Of a DNA stretch of 64,000 bases, positions 9,507-17,667 are shown piece by piece. The notes beneath the pieces were generated by a model that saw only the letters and a program-made list of their open reading frames with translations, ran no database searches and was not told where the DNA came from. Source of the stretch: Rariglobus sp041662485 (GTDB lineage: Bacteria > Verrucomicrobiota > Verrucomicrobiia > Opitutales > Opitutaceae). The translations under genes were made by a program, and so were the position numbers. The DNA lies in contig JBAZSJ010000001.1 in assembly GCA_041662485.1 (NCBI GenBank), positions 1 to 64,000 of the forward strand, in the 5' to 3' direction. Numbering within the stretch: the stretch's first letter is position 1; each line of letters opens with the position of its first letter.

Positions 9507-10111
9507 AGCGAAGAGACGAGCGTATGGGCCTGCACCTTATAACCCGCCAGCAGACCCGGCTGTGCGGAGCTCCACACGAAATTATCCCCGGACAAAACGA
9601 CGGTTCCCTCGCCCGTCACCAAGACCTCGAAGACCAGCGTCGCGCCCTTCACTTTAAGCGTGATGCTGCGCCCGCTGTAACTCAACACGCGCAGACGGTC
9701 GCCGCCGCTTTCCAACTGCACGACCAGCGGCTGCGCGTCGGCGGCAGGCGCCTGATCATGCGCGAGGTCGAGTTGCACGGCGCCATCGCGCTCGATCACG
9801 GCGTTCACCTGGCCGGGGAAAAGCCGGGCGACCTGCGACAGCGTATGGAGATCGTCGCCCGCGGTTGCGATAGCTTCGGCGGACGCGACGGGCTTGTCGC
9901 GAAACGCCAGCCCTCCGACGACAAGCGTCACGGCTAGACAGCCAAGCACCGCCCAGGTCGCGCGCGGAAGCCAGGAGCGCTCCGACTCCTGCGCTTTCCG
10001 AGGCTGCGCAAGCGCAAGCGTCGCCTGATAAAGCGCGCGATCACGCTCGACCTCGCCGGGCATGGGCGGACGCAAGGCGCCCAAGGCTTTCCTCAACTGA
10101 TCATCATTCAT
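9503..10111 (-). CDS. putative membrane-anchored anti-sigma factor
   Basis: A 202-residue protein with a short cytoplasmic N-terminus (MNDDQLRKALGALRPPMPGE), one transmembrane helix at about 57-77 (ATWAVLGCLAVTLVVGGLAF) and an extracytoplasmic beta-rich domain (VLSYSGRSITLKVKGATLVF). Size, topology and overlap with the sigma gene (8 bp) fit an anti-sigma factor that sequesters the neighbouring ECF sigma at the membrane. No zinc-finger HxxxCxxC motif is visible, so it is not a ZAS-type protein. The function is inferred from context, not from a recognised family. The ATG at 10111 was preferred to an upstream in-frame ATG at 10198 that lies inside the sigma gene. Confidence 0.65.
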   Translation of the reverse strand: MNDDQLRKALGALRPPMPGEVERDRALYQATLALAQPRKAQESERSWLPRATWAVLGCLAVTLVVGGLAFRDKPVASAEAIATAGDDLHTLSQVARLFPGQVNAVIERDGAVQLDLAHDQAPAADAQPLVVQLESGGDRLRVLSYSGRSITLKVKGATLVFEVLVTGEGTVVLSGDNFVWSSAQPGLLAGYKVQAHTLVSSL

Positions 10112-10715
10112 GGGGGCCTCCGTCCATGCGTGATTGCAGCACGGGTTTGAGTTTTTGTTTTGCGCGGAAAATCCGCCAGGAAACGGTCGTCTCCGCACAA
10201 CCGAGCACGCGGGCGGCCTCGGCGTGGTTCAAGCCCTCGTAGTAAACGAGCGCCACCGCCTCGCGGAGGTCTTGCGTGAGTCCGGCAAGGGCCTCGCGAA
10301 CCAGACCGACCTCGGCCGACTCAGCCCGGCTGGAGGCATTCAGTGTGGCGTAATCCGCCGAAAGGCGGTCGCGGCGCACACGCTGACGAAACCGGTCGCG
10401 ACTCTTGTTGGCGGCAATGGCGTAGAGCCAATTTTTGAAAGAGGCTTCCCGGCGAAACCCGCCCAGCGAACGGGCCGCCTGGATAAACGTGTCCTGGGCG
10501 ATGTCCGAAGCCTCGGCCGGACAAAGCGAGAGACGGTAGGCAAAGGCGTGGATCATGGGATAGTAGCGGTTGAACAGATCCGAGAAGGCTTGGGGTGACC
10601 CGGCGCTTGCTTCCTGAATCAACTGCGCGTCGTCGTCCGTCTGCCCGGATAAATTCATCGTTTGGTTATCAGGTAGACGCACCTCACCGATGAATCCTTT
10701 GGGGCAACTCTCCAT
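10104..10715 (-). CDS. ECF-type RNA polymerase sigma factor
   Basis: A 203-residue sigma-70 family protein with only regions 2 and 4. Region 2 covers about 45-115 (FSDLFNRYYPMIHAFAYRLS, then DIAQDTFIQAARSL and FKNWLYAIAANKSRDR). Region 4 covers about 140-190 (LREAVALVYYEGLNHAEAAR, then a helix-turn-helix around GCAETTVSWRIFRAKQKL). It directs RNA polymerase to its own promoters and probably controls this operon, which it heads. An internal ATG at 10658 (MNLSGQTDDD) is an equally plausible start; neither ATG has a clear Shine-Dalgarno sequence. It lies 237 bp downstream of gltB, with a terminator and a repeat between. Confidence 0.9.
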   Translation of the reverse strand: MESCPKGFIGEVRLPDNQTMNLSGQTDDDAQLIQEASAGSPQAFSDLFNRYYPMIHAFAYRLSLCPAEASDIAQDTFIQAARSLGGFRREASFKNWLYAIAANKSRDRFRQRVRRDRLSADYATLNASSRAESAEVGLVREALAGLTQDLREAVALVYYEGLNHAEAARVLGCAETTVSWRIFRAKQKLKPVLQSRMDGGPHE

Positions 10716-10803
10716 TTCTTATTATTTTTTACGTGGACCGGAGTGGCAGACCGGAACGCAAGACATTGGAAATGAGTGGAAGGTCTCGGGCAAGCTTCTG
10801 CGC

Positions 10804-10879
10804 GGAGGACGGACCTCCAGGTCCGTCATGATCTTTTTCGAGGACGTCCAATTGGGTCGGACCGGGAGGTCCGACCTCC
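10804..10879. repeat. REP-like doublet, family B (copy 1)
   Basis: Two non-identical palindromes, GACGGACCTCCAGGTCCGTC at 10808-10827 and GTCGGACCGGGAGGTCCGAC at 10856-10875, are framed by GGAGG and CCTCC. The whole element recurs in the opposite orientation at 62624-62700, with the same two arm types and a partly conserved centre around GATCTTT. It lies upstream of the sigma factor gene, in its presumed promoter region. Confidence 0.85.
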
Positions 10880-10895
10880 TTTGCGACCACGGACG

Positions 10896-10929
10896 CAAAA
10901 ACGCCGCGCCCGTTGCGGGGCGCGGCGTT
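10896..10929 (-). terminator. rho-independent terminator of gltB (second copy)
   Basis: On the minus strand an 11-bp GC-rich stem (10919-10929 with 10900-10910, AACGCCGCGCC) with an 8-nt loop is followed by a run of five T. It lies 24 bp beyond the stop codon of the downstream gltB gene and should separate the glutamate synthase locus from the ECF operon. Confidence 0.8.
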
Positions 10930-10952
10930 GGAGACGTGGCGTTGACGATCGA

Positions 10953-13900
10953 TCAGACCGCGACGGGGACCTTGGCGGGGTTGAAGCTGTAAACGGGCTT
11001 CGGCAGGTCGGCAGTGGGCGGATGCGGAATGACTTTCCAGAACTTGCCCACGGTCTTTTCCCAGTTCTCCACCAAACCTTGCGCGTGCGGACTGGCGGTG
11101 AGCTTGAAGTGGGCTTGGATGAGCTTCTTCAGGCTTTCGATCTCGTCCGAGACGGTGAGGCGTTCGAGGCCGATCATCGCGGGGTTGATGCGGCCTTCGA
11201 ACTCGTCCTTCGCGTCATAGACGAAGGCGAGGCCGCCGCTCATGCCGGCGCCAAAGTTGGTGCCGGTGGGGCCGAGGATGACGACGAGGCCGCCGGTCAT
11301 GTATTCGAGTCCGTGGTCGCCCACGCCCTCGACGACGGCGGTGGCGCCGGAGTTGCGCACACCGAAGCGTTCGCCCGCGCGGCCCGCCGCGAAGAGCGTG
11401 CCGCCGGTCGCGCCGTAGAGACAGGTGTTGCCCAGGATGGACTGCGCCTGCCACTGGAACGTCTCGGAGGGCTTGGGGCGGATGATGATCTCGCCGCCGT
11501 TGATGCCTTTGCCGACGTAGTCGTTGGCCTCGCCGATGAGGGTGAGGCGCACGCCGTTGACGAGGAACGTGCCGAAGGACTGGCCGGCCGAGCCGGTGAA
11601 CGTGAGGTCGAAGGTGCCGGAGGGCAGACCTTCGTCGCCGCGGACGTAGGCGATCTGGCCGGAGAGCTGCGTGCCGACGTCGCGGTTGACGTTGGTGATC
11701 TTATAGCGGCGGACGAGGCTCTTGGACTCGCCGATGATGACGTCGCGCGCCTCCTGGAGGATGGCTTCGTCGAGGGAACCTTCTCCGCCGAAACGCTCGT
11801 TGCGCTCGCGGGTGTGGTAGCGATCGAGTTCGCCGGTGGGATCGGGGTTGTGGAGGAGGCCGCCGAGGTTGACCAACTTGGTCTTCGGGTTGGACGGGTC
11901 GTCGATTTGTTCAAGGAGGTCCACGCGGCCAATGATCTCGTTGATGTTGCGGGCGCCGAGCTTGGACAGGTAGTGGCGGACGTCTTCGGCGACGGCGTTG
12001 AAGAAGTTGATGATGTTCTCGGGCTTGCCGCGGAACTTGGCGCGGAGGTCTTCGCGCTGGGTGGCGACACCCACGGGACAGGTGTTGAGATGGCAGACAC
12101 GGAACATCGCGCAGCCGCCGGCGATGAGGGCGGCGGTGCCGAAGTTGAATTCCTCGGCACCGAGCAGGGCGGCGATGATGATGTCACGGCCGGTCTTCAT
12201 GCCGCCGTCGGTGCGGAGCGTGACGCGTCCGCGGAGCTGGTTCATCATGAGCACCTGATGGGCTTCGGCGACGCCGATTTCCCACGCGGAGCCGGCGTTC
12301 TTGATGGAGGCGAGCGGCGAGGCGCCGGTGCCGCCATCATGGCCGGAGACGAGGATGACGTCGGCGTAGGCCTTGGCCACGCCGGCGGCGACGGTGCCGA
12401 CGCCGGAGGACGAGACGAGCTTCACGCAGACCTTGGCGCGCGGGTTGACCTCCTTCAGGTCGAAAATCAGCTGGGCCAAGTCTTCGATGGAGTAGATGTC
12501 GTGGTGCGGAGGCGGCGAGATGAGCATCACGCCGGGCACGGAGTAGCGGAGGCGGGCGATGAGCGGGGTGACCTTGGCACCGGGCAGCTGGCCGCCTTCG
12601 CCGGGCTTCGCGCCCTGGGCCATCTTGATCTCGATTTCCTTGGCGGACGAGAGGTAGGCGGCGGTGACGCCGAAGCGGCCGGAGGCGACCTGCTTGATGG
12701 CGGAGTTGGCGTTGTCTCCGTTGGCGCGGACGTTGAAGCGGTCGGGATCTTCGCCGCCTTCGCCGGAGTTGGACTTGCCGCCGATGCGATTCATCGCGAT
12801 GGCGAGGGCTTCGTGCATTTCGGGCGAGAGCGCGCCGAGGGACATGCCGGCGGTGGTGAAACGCTTGCGGATGTCCTCGATGGTCTCGACCTCTTCGAGG
12901 GCGACGGCGGGCTTGGTGCCGAAACGGATCTTGAGGAGGTCTTTGACGGCGAGGGGCTGGTGTTCGTCGGCGTTGATCTTCCACTCCTGGTAGCCTTCGA
13001 AGGTGCCGGCGCGGACGAACTTGTTCATCGACGAGACGACCTTCGGGTTCCAGCCGTGGTATTCGCCTTCGCCCTTCTTGTTGACGCGGTAGTAGCCCTC
13101 GTTGCCGAGGGACAGACCCGACGGGGTCGTCGGGTCTCCAGCGGAGGCGGACGGGTCGCTCACGCTCCCCGCTACGGGGGCGGGGAAGGCGCGGGCGTGA
13201 CGGCGCAAGGCCTCTTCGGCGATCTGGGCGTAGTCGATGCCGCCGATGGGCGAGGCGGTGCGGGTAAAGCACTCCTCGATGACCTTCTTGGAAATACCGA
13301 GGGCCTCGAACGTCTGCGCGCCGCGGTAGCTGGCGAGCGTGGAGATGCCCATCTTGGCCATGACCTTGAGGAGGCCGGCGTCGATGGCGGTCTTGTAGTT
13401 GACGCGGGCCTGTTCGGCGGAGACGGGCTTGGCGGTCTTGCCGGCGGTGGCGAGGTCGGAGACGAGCTCGAGCGCGAGGTAGGGGTTGACGGCGTTGACG
13501 CCGAACCCGAGGAGACAGGCGAGGTGATGGACGTCGCGGGCTTCGCCGCTTTCGGCGACGAGGTCGCACTTGAGACGCAGGCCGGCGCGGACGAGCTGCT
13601 GGTGAACGGCACCGGCGGCGAGGAGCATCGGGATGGCGGCCTTGTCGGCGGTCGCACCCTTGTCGGAGATGACGATGACCTTGGCGTTGTTCTGCTCGAC
13701 GGCGGCCTGGGCGCGGGCGACGAGATCCTTGAGGGAAGCCTCGAGGGACGCGGCACCGGCGGCCGGATCGAAGTAGGCGTTGAGGCGGGCGACGCGGTTC
13801 TTCAGGAAGGGAACGTCGAAGAGCGCGGCGACTTCGTGATCGAAGAGGACGGGCGAGTCGAGTTCGACGAAGCCGGTGGTCTCGGGGAATTCCTCGAACA

Positions 13901-15536
13901 GGCCGAGGCGTCCGCCGAGATACATGGTGAGCGACATGACCGCCTTTTCGCGGATGGAGTCGATCGGGGGATTCGTGACCTGCGCGAAGAGCTGCTTGAA
14001 ATAGGAATACAGCAGGCGCGGACGGCGGGAAAGGACGGCGAGCGGGGTGTCGTCACCCATGGAGCCGGTGGGCTCAAGGCCTTCGGCGAGCGGGGCGAGG
14101 ACGAGTTCGAGTTCGTCGTTGTCGTAGCCGAACGCGAGTTGCGCGGCGAGCGACGGCGAAGTGGTTTCGGAAGAGGTGGGCTCGGCGGCGACCTTGTGCA
14201 GGTTGACGAGGTGGGCCTCGCACCACTGCTTGAAGTGGGGATCGGCGGAGAAGCGGGCTTTGATCTCTTCGTCGCGGTAGAATTTGTTGTCCACCAGATC
14301 GAGGGCGATCATGCGGCCGGGCCCGAGGCGGCCGGCCTCGACCACCTTGCCGGGAAAGTCGTGCACGAGGCCGGCCTCGGAGGCGAGAATGACGTATCCG
14401 TCGTCAAAAATCTTGTAGCGGGCGGGGCGCAGGCCGTTGCGGTCGAGCGCGGCGCCGATGGTGCGGCCGTCGGTGAACACGACGGCGGCGGGGCCGTCCC
14501 ACGGCTCCATCATGCAGGCGTGGTAGCGGAAGAAGGCCTTGGTTTCGGAGGGCAGCTTCTTGTCCTTTTCCCAGGCGGGCGGCATCATCATCATGGCCGC
14601 GTGCTGGGGGTTGCGTCCGCCGAGCGTGAGGAGCTGGAGGGCGTTGTCGAAAGTGGCCGAGTCGCTCATGCCGGGTTGCACGAGTGGCTTCAAATCCTCG
14701 AACCGGTCGCCCCACACGCCGTGGGCGGTGGAGTTTTCGCGGGCGCGCATGAGGTTGCGGTTGCCGCGGATGGTGTTGATCTCGCCGTTGTGCGCCATCA
14801 TCCGGAACGGATGCGCAAGGTGCCACGTGGGGAACGTGTTGGTCGAATAACGCTGGTGGAAGATCGCGAACGCGGTGGTGAAGAGGGGCGACTTGAGGTC
14901 GACGAAATACTTGCGGAGCTGCGAAGGCGTGAGGAGGCCCTTGTAAACGATGGTGCGCGAGGAGAACGAGCACACGTAGAAGCCCTCGATCTTGGCCTCG
15001 ATGGCCTGGCGTTCGGCGGAGTTCTGCGCGAGGAAAAGCTTACGCTCGAACTCGTCGTCGGTGATCTCTTCCTTGCGGGCGACAAGCGCCTGCACGATCA
15101 GGGGCTGGGTTTCGAGGGCCTTGCGGCCGAGGCAGGTGGAGTCGGTGGGGACATCGCGCCAGCCGAGCCAGGCGAGACCCTCGGCCTTGACGGCGGCCTC
15201 GACGATCTTCTTGACGTGGGCCTGGGCGTATTCGTCGGCGCGCGGCAGGAAAATCATGCCGACGCCGAGGTCTTGATCTCGAAAAAGGGGCTTCTTTTTG
15301 GCGGCCAGATGCTCCTTAAACAGCTCAACGGGGAGCTGGGTCAGGATGCCGGCGCCGTCACCGGTCACGGCATCGGCATCGATCGCACCGCGGTGGGCCA
15401 AGGCTTTGAGCGCTGTGAGCGCACGGTTGAGAACGTCGTAGGAACGTTCGCCGGTCAGCTTGGCAATAAACCCAACGCCACAGGCATCGTGTTCTTGTTC
15501 AGGTGTATAGAGCGGTGACGGTATGATCTTGGCCAT
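10953..15536 (-). CDS. gltB: glutamate synthase large (alpha) subunit, copy 2
   Basis: A 1,527-residue GltB. It makes glutamate from glutamine and 2-oxoglutarate, using electrons from GltD. The N-terminal class II amidotransferase domain has its nucleophile at Cys19 (EHDACGVGF), implying removal of an 18-residue propeptide. The central domain, the FMN/synthase domain and the 3Fe-4S cysteines (pattern C-x5-C-x4-C, near residue 1145, in CAMFRVCHLNTCPVG) follow, then the C-terminal beta-helix with GGRAGERFGVRNSGATAVVE-type repeats. I chose the ATG at 15536; an ATG at 15584 would add 16 unsupported residues. A hairpin-forming insert sits near residues 800-820. It is collinear with, but clearly diverged from, the copy at 19191-23825. 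Confidence 0.95.
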   Translation of the reverse strand: MAKIIPSPLYTPEQEHDACGVGFIAKLTGERSYDVLNRALTALKALAHRGAIDADAVTGDGAGILTQLPVELFKEHLAAKKKPLFRDQDLGVGMIFLPRADEYAQAHVKKIVEAAVKAEGLAWLGWRDVPTDSTCLGRKALETQPLIVQALVARKEEITDDEFERKLFLAQNSAERQAIEAKIEGFYVCSFSSRTIVYKGLLTPSQLRKYFVDLKSPLFTTAFAIFHQRYSTNTFPTWHLAHPFRMMAHNGEINTIRGNRNLMRARENSTAHGVWGDRFEDLKPLVQPGMSDSATFDNALQLLTLGGRNPQHAAMMMMPPAWEKDKKLPSETKAFFRYHACMMEPWDGPAAVVFTDGRTIGAALDRNGLRPARYKIFDDGYVILASEAGLVHDFPGKVVEAGRLGPGRMIALDLVDNKFYRDEEIKARFSADPHFKQWCEAHLVNLHKVAAEPTSSETTSPSLAAQLAFGYDNDELELVLAPLAEGLEPTGSMGDDTPLAVLSRRPRLLYSYFKQLFAQVTNPPIDSIREKAVMSLTMYLGGRLGLFEEFPETTGFVELDSPVLFDHEVAALFDVPFLKNRVARLNAYFDPAAGAASLEASLKDLVARAQAAVEQNNAKVIVISDKGATADKAAIPMLLAAGAVHQQLVRAGLRLKCDLVAESGEARDVHHLACLLGFGVNAVNPYLALELVSDLATAGKTAKPVSAEQARVNYKTAIDAGLLKVMAKMGISTLASYRGAQTFEALGISKKVIEECFTRTASPIGGIDYAQIAEEALRRHARAFPAPVAGSVSDPSASAGDPTTPSGLSLGNEGYYRVNKKGEGEYHGWNPKVVSSMNKFVRAGTFEGYQEWKINADEHQPLAVKDLLKIRFGTKPAVALEEVETIEDIRKRFTTAGMSLGALSPEMHEALAIAMNRIGGKSNSGEGGEDPDRFNVRANGDNANSAIKQVASGRFGVTAAYLSSAKEIEIKMAQGAKPGEGGQLPGAKVTPLIARLRYSVPGVMLISPPPHHDIYSIEDLAQLIFDLKEVNPRAKVCVKLVSSSGVGTVAAGVAKAYADVILVSGHDGGTGASPLASIKNAGSAWEIGVAEAHQVLMMNQLRGRVTLRTDGGMKTGRDIIIAALLGAEEFNFGTAALIAGGCAMFRVCHLNTCPVGVATQREDLRAKFRGKPENIINFFNAVAEDVRHYLSKLGARNINEIIGRVDLLEQIDDPSNPKTKLVNLGGLLHNPDPTGELDRYHTRERNERFGGEGSLDEAILQEARDVIIGESKSLVRRYKITNVNRDVGTQLSGQIAYVRGDEGLPSGTFDLTFTGSAGQSFGTFLVNGVRLTLIGEANDYVGKGINGGEIIIRPKPSETFQWQAQSILGNTCLYGATGGTLFAAGRAGERFGVRNSGATAVVEGVGDHGLEYMTGGLVVILGPTGTNFGAGMSGGLAFVYDAKDEFEGRINPAMIGLERLTVSDEIESLKKLIQAHFKLTASPHAQGLVENWEKTVGKFWKVIPHPPTADLPKPVYSFNPAKVPVAV
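13114..13137. repeat. 10-bp-stem hairpin inside gltB copy 2
   Basis: AGACCCGACG (13114-13123), a 4-nt loop GGGT and CGTCGGGTCT (13128-13137) form a perfect inverted repeat in the coding sequence. It encodes part of a D/P/S/G-rich stretch (DPSASAGDPTTPSGLSLG) between the central and FMN domains. The other GltB has a shorter, unrelated linker here, so this may be a small repeat-derived insertion. Confidence 0.6.
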
Positions 15537-15747
15537 GGAAACGAAAGTGATGTGGGGTCGGAAAACCGACCTGTTGTAATGCATGAATCGGGCCGCTTAT
15601 ACGGACGATGAGCGCGCAAAATTCTCGTGATTAGTTGGTCGGCGGAACCCGTGCGCAAGCGTAATTTCGCCTATCAAGCGGCAGCATGCAAACGGGCGGA
15701 CAAACCCGTCCGTCTATGGATCGCCAATGGCCTTGAAGGCCGGGGTT

Positions 15748-17616
15748 CTATTTTTTTGGCCGGGGCGGCCAACGGGTGCCGTCCCTGAAACTGATTTCAA
15801 CGACGGGTTGGCCCGGACGTAACTTCATGCCCGTAAGTCCGGCGATGGTTTCCGGATCGGTCAGCGCGATGCGTTTGCCGGCGGAAAGATCCGCCTGATG
15901 GAGACTCAAAAAGGCGCGCCATGCATCGCGGATCGCAAAAAACTGATCTCGGGTGAAGTTACCTCCACTCCCGTAGCCGTTTGAAGGCGGTAATTCAATG
16001 GTCCCAAGAATCAGGGCGCTAAGAGCCCGCACCGTGCGATCTTGATAAGGAATAACCGTGGCCCAGGCCTGCCAGAGTTCCATCTTCGCACCGCACGCAA
16101 CCGCAGCGTCGTGCGCGGCGTTTTGCAGAAAAGTCTCGTTCGCCATCTCGACGATCTGTGTCAGCGGACGGGCGAAAGCCGGGCGTTTTGATTTTCCGGC
16201 CGTCTCACAGGCCACGCGGAGCACGCCCCAGTCGGGAGCGTCGAGCGAGCGCAGTACCGGCGGTTCGTAAACATCGGGCATCGGCTGCGGGATGGCCTGC
16301 AGGGCGCAGATGCGCAGCGTGGGCGGGCCGTTTTCGATCCAGGTCATCATGCTCTGCCGCGTGCGTTCATCCACGGATGTCTGAACGGCCGGATCGGCAA
16401 GCTGGCAGAACCACGCTACCAACTGCGCGGTGCGCCCGCCGTATTTTATCCGCCAACCCTGGGCGCGCAGGGCGTCCAAGATCTCGATGAGCGCCTTTTG
16501 CGGCCTGGGAGCATCCAAGGTGTTGGCACGGGGTCCGGTGCGGGACGGTTGCGCGACATCCAGCGATTTCTGCAAGGCGGCGAGAACGGCCGGCGCGTCG
16601 GCCGGGCCTCCCCTCGCCTGCAGGATTTTCGCGGCGATTTCGACCGTCTCGATATTGTCGCTTCCGATCATCTTCGCCGCCGCCGCTCGAAGCGGCGGTT
16701 CAAATCTCGAATTCCAAGACGCGGGCAGCAGCGGATCAATCTGGTAGGGAGAACCCCAGCCGGCCTGCAAGGCGCACCGGGCTGGATCGTCACGGGAGGG
16801 CAAACGGCGAAAAATCTGTCGGGCGGCGGCGATGACCACCTCGGGCGACTGATGATCGAGAAGCGCGATCAGGGCAGTCGTCGCGTCGGTGTTGGCGATA
16901 TGTCCGATGGCCGCAACCGCGGCCTTGGAACCGGCGTTGGCGCGTTCAACCAACGACGGCAGGTAGGCGGGATGTCTCAGGACGCAGAGCTGTCTCTCCA
17001 GGTTCATTTCCCTCTCAAAGGAAGCTTGCTGAGTTGACGGCGCCGACATCCGGTCGAAGATTTTCGCGACCCAGGCGGCCGCCTGGGTTTCCGTCGGCTC
17101 GGTCACGGTGATCGTCGCCTGCCCGAACGGATGCGGATGCGCCGCGTTCACTTTCCAACCGAGATCGTGCCCGGCGGTGATGCGATAAACACCGGCCTTC
17201 GTGAAGCTCACGTAGTATTCCAACCCGAACGCTATTTCCTCGGTTTGCCCGGGCTGGATCGTCTTGGTGGACATGAGTCCGCCACCGCCGCCTCCGTAGG
17301 ATTCGCGGGAAAGTTCCGGCAGCGGTTCCGACGCTTCGTTCAAGGCGCGCACCTTCATCCGCTGCGAATAGCCGGTGGTCCGATAATCGCCGCCAAGCGT
17401 GATTTCCAAGGCGGAGGCGCCGGTGTTTTCGATCACCAGCGTCGCCAAAATGTCATCGCCTATCATCGCCGACGGCGGCACCCGCAGGGTGACCTTCACG
17501 TCGGACGAAGCGGGGGCGAATTGTTTCGCCGGGTAGCTTTGATCCAGCGGCAAAACCTCGGCGGCCTGGACTGCGCACGCCGCCATAAAAACGAGGATGG
17601 AGGCGATTCGTTTCAT
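15748..17616 (-). CDS. exported HEAT-repeat-like protein of unknown function
   Basis: A 622-residue protein with a signal peptide (MKRIASILVFMAACAVQAAE). An immunoglobulin-like beta domain (about 35-175: VKVTLRVPPSAMIGDDILATL, then GVYRITAGHDLGW) is followed by helical repeats (about 190-560) of HEAT type, such as AIGHIANTDATTALIALLDH and EVVIAAARQIFRRL. The C-terminus mentions EISFRDGTRWPPRP. It is a likely periplasmic protein-protein interaction scaffold. It interrupts the glutamate synthase genes between gltD and gltB copy 2, with a hairpin on its upstream side, so a functional link to glutamate synthase is unlikely. Confidence 0.7.
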   Translation of the reverse strand: MKRIASILVFMAACAVQAAEVLPLDQSYPAKQFAPASSDVKVTLRVPPSAMIGDDILATLVIENTGASALEITLGGDYRTTGYSQRMKVRALNEASEPLPELSRESYGGGGGGLMSTKTIQPGQTEEIAFGLEYYVSFTKAGVYRITAGHDLGWKVNAAHPHPFGQATITVTEPTETQAAAWVAKIFDRMSAPSTQQASFEREMNLERQLCVLRHPAYLPSLVERANAGSKAAVAAIGHIANTDATTALIALLDHQSPEVVIAAARQIFRRLPSRDDPARCALQAGWGSPYQIDPLLPASWNSRFEPPLRAAAAKMIGSDNIETVEIAAKILQARGGPADAPAVLAALQKSLDVAQPSRTGPRANTLDAPRPQKALIEILDALRAQGWRIKYGGRTAQLVAWFCQLADPAVQTSVDERTRQSMMTWIENGPPTLRICALQAIPQPMPDVYEPPVLRSLDAPDWGVLRVACETAGKSKRPAFARPLTQIVEMANETFLQNAAHDAAVACGAKMELWQAWATVIPYQDRTVRALSALILGTIELPPSNGYGSGGNFTRDQFFAIRDAWRAFLSLHQADLSAGKRIALTDPETIAGLTGMKLRPGQPVVEISFRDGTRWPPRPKK

Positions 17617-17636
17617 GGCGGCGGGGAGGAGGTCAA

Positions 17637-17655
17637 GCCCGACCGGCGGTCGGGC
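17637..17655. repeat. 8-bp-stem palindrome between gltD and the HEAT-like gene
   Basis: GCCCGACC, a 3-nt loop and GGTCGGGC form a perfect stem in the 51-bp gap after gltD. There is no T-run on either strand, so it may attenuate rather than fully terminate transcription, or it may be a small REP-like unit. Confidence 0.55.
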
Positions 17656-17667
17656 CTACACCGAACT

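Noticed and set aside
10776..15518. Very long plus-strand open frame antisense to gltB copy 2
   Set aside because: Its translation is a low-complexity G/A/V/D/E-rich shadow of a high-GC gene, while the minus strand encodes a complete GltB with all catalytic residues.
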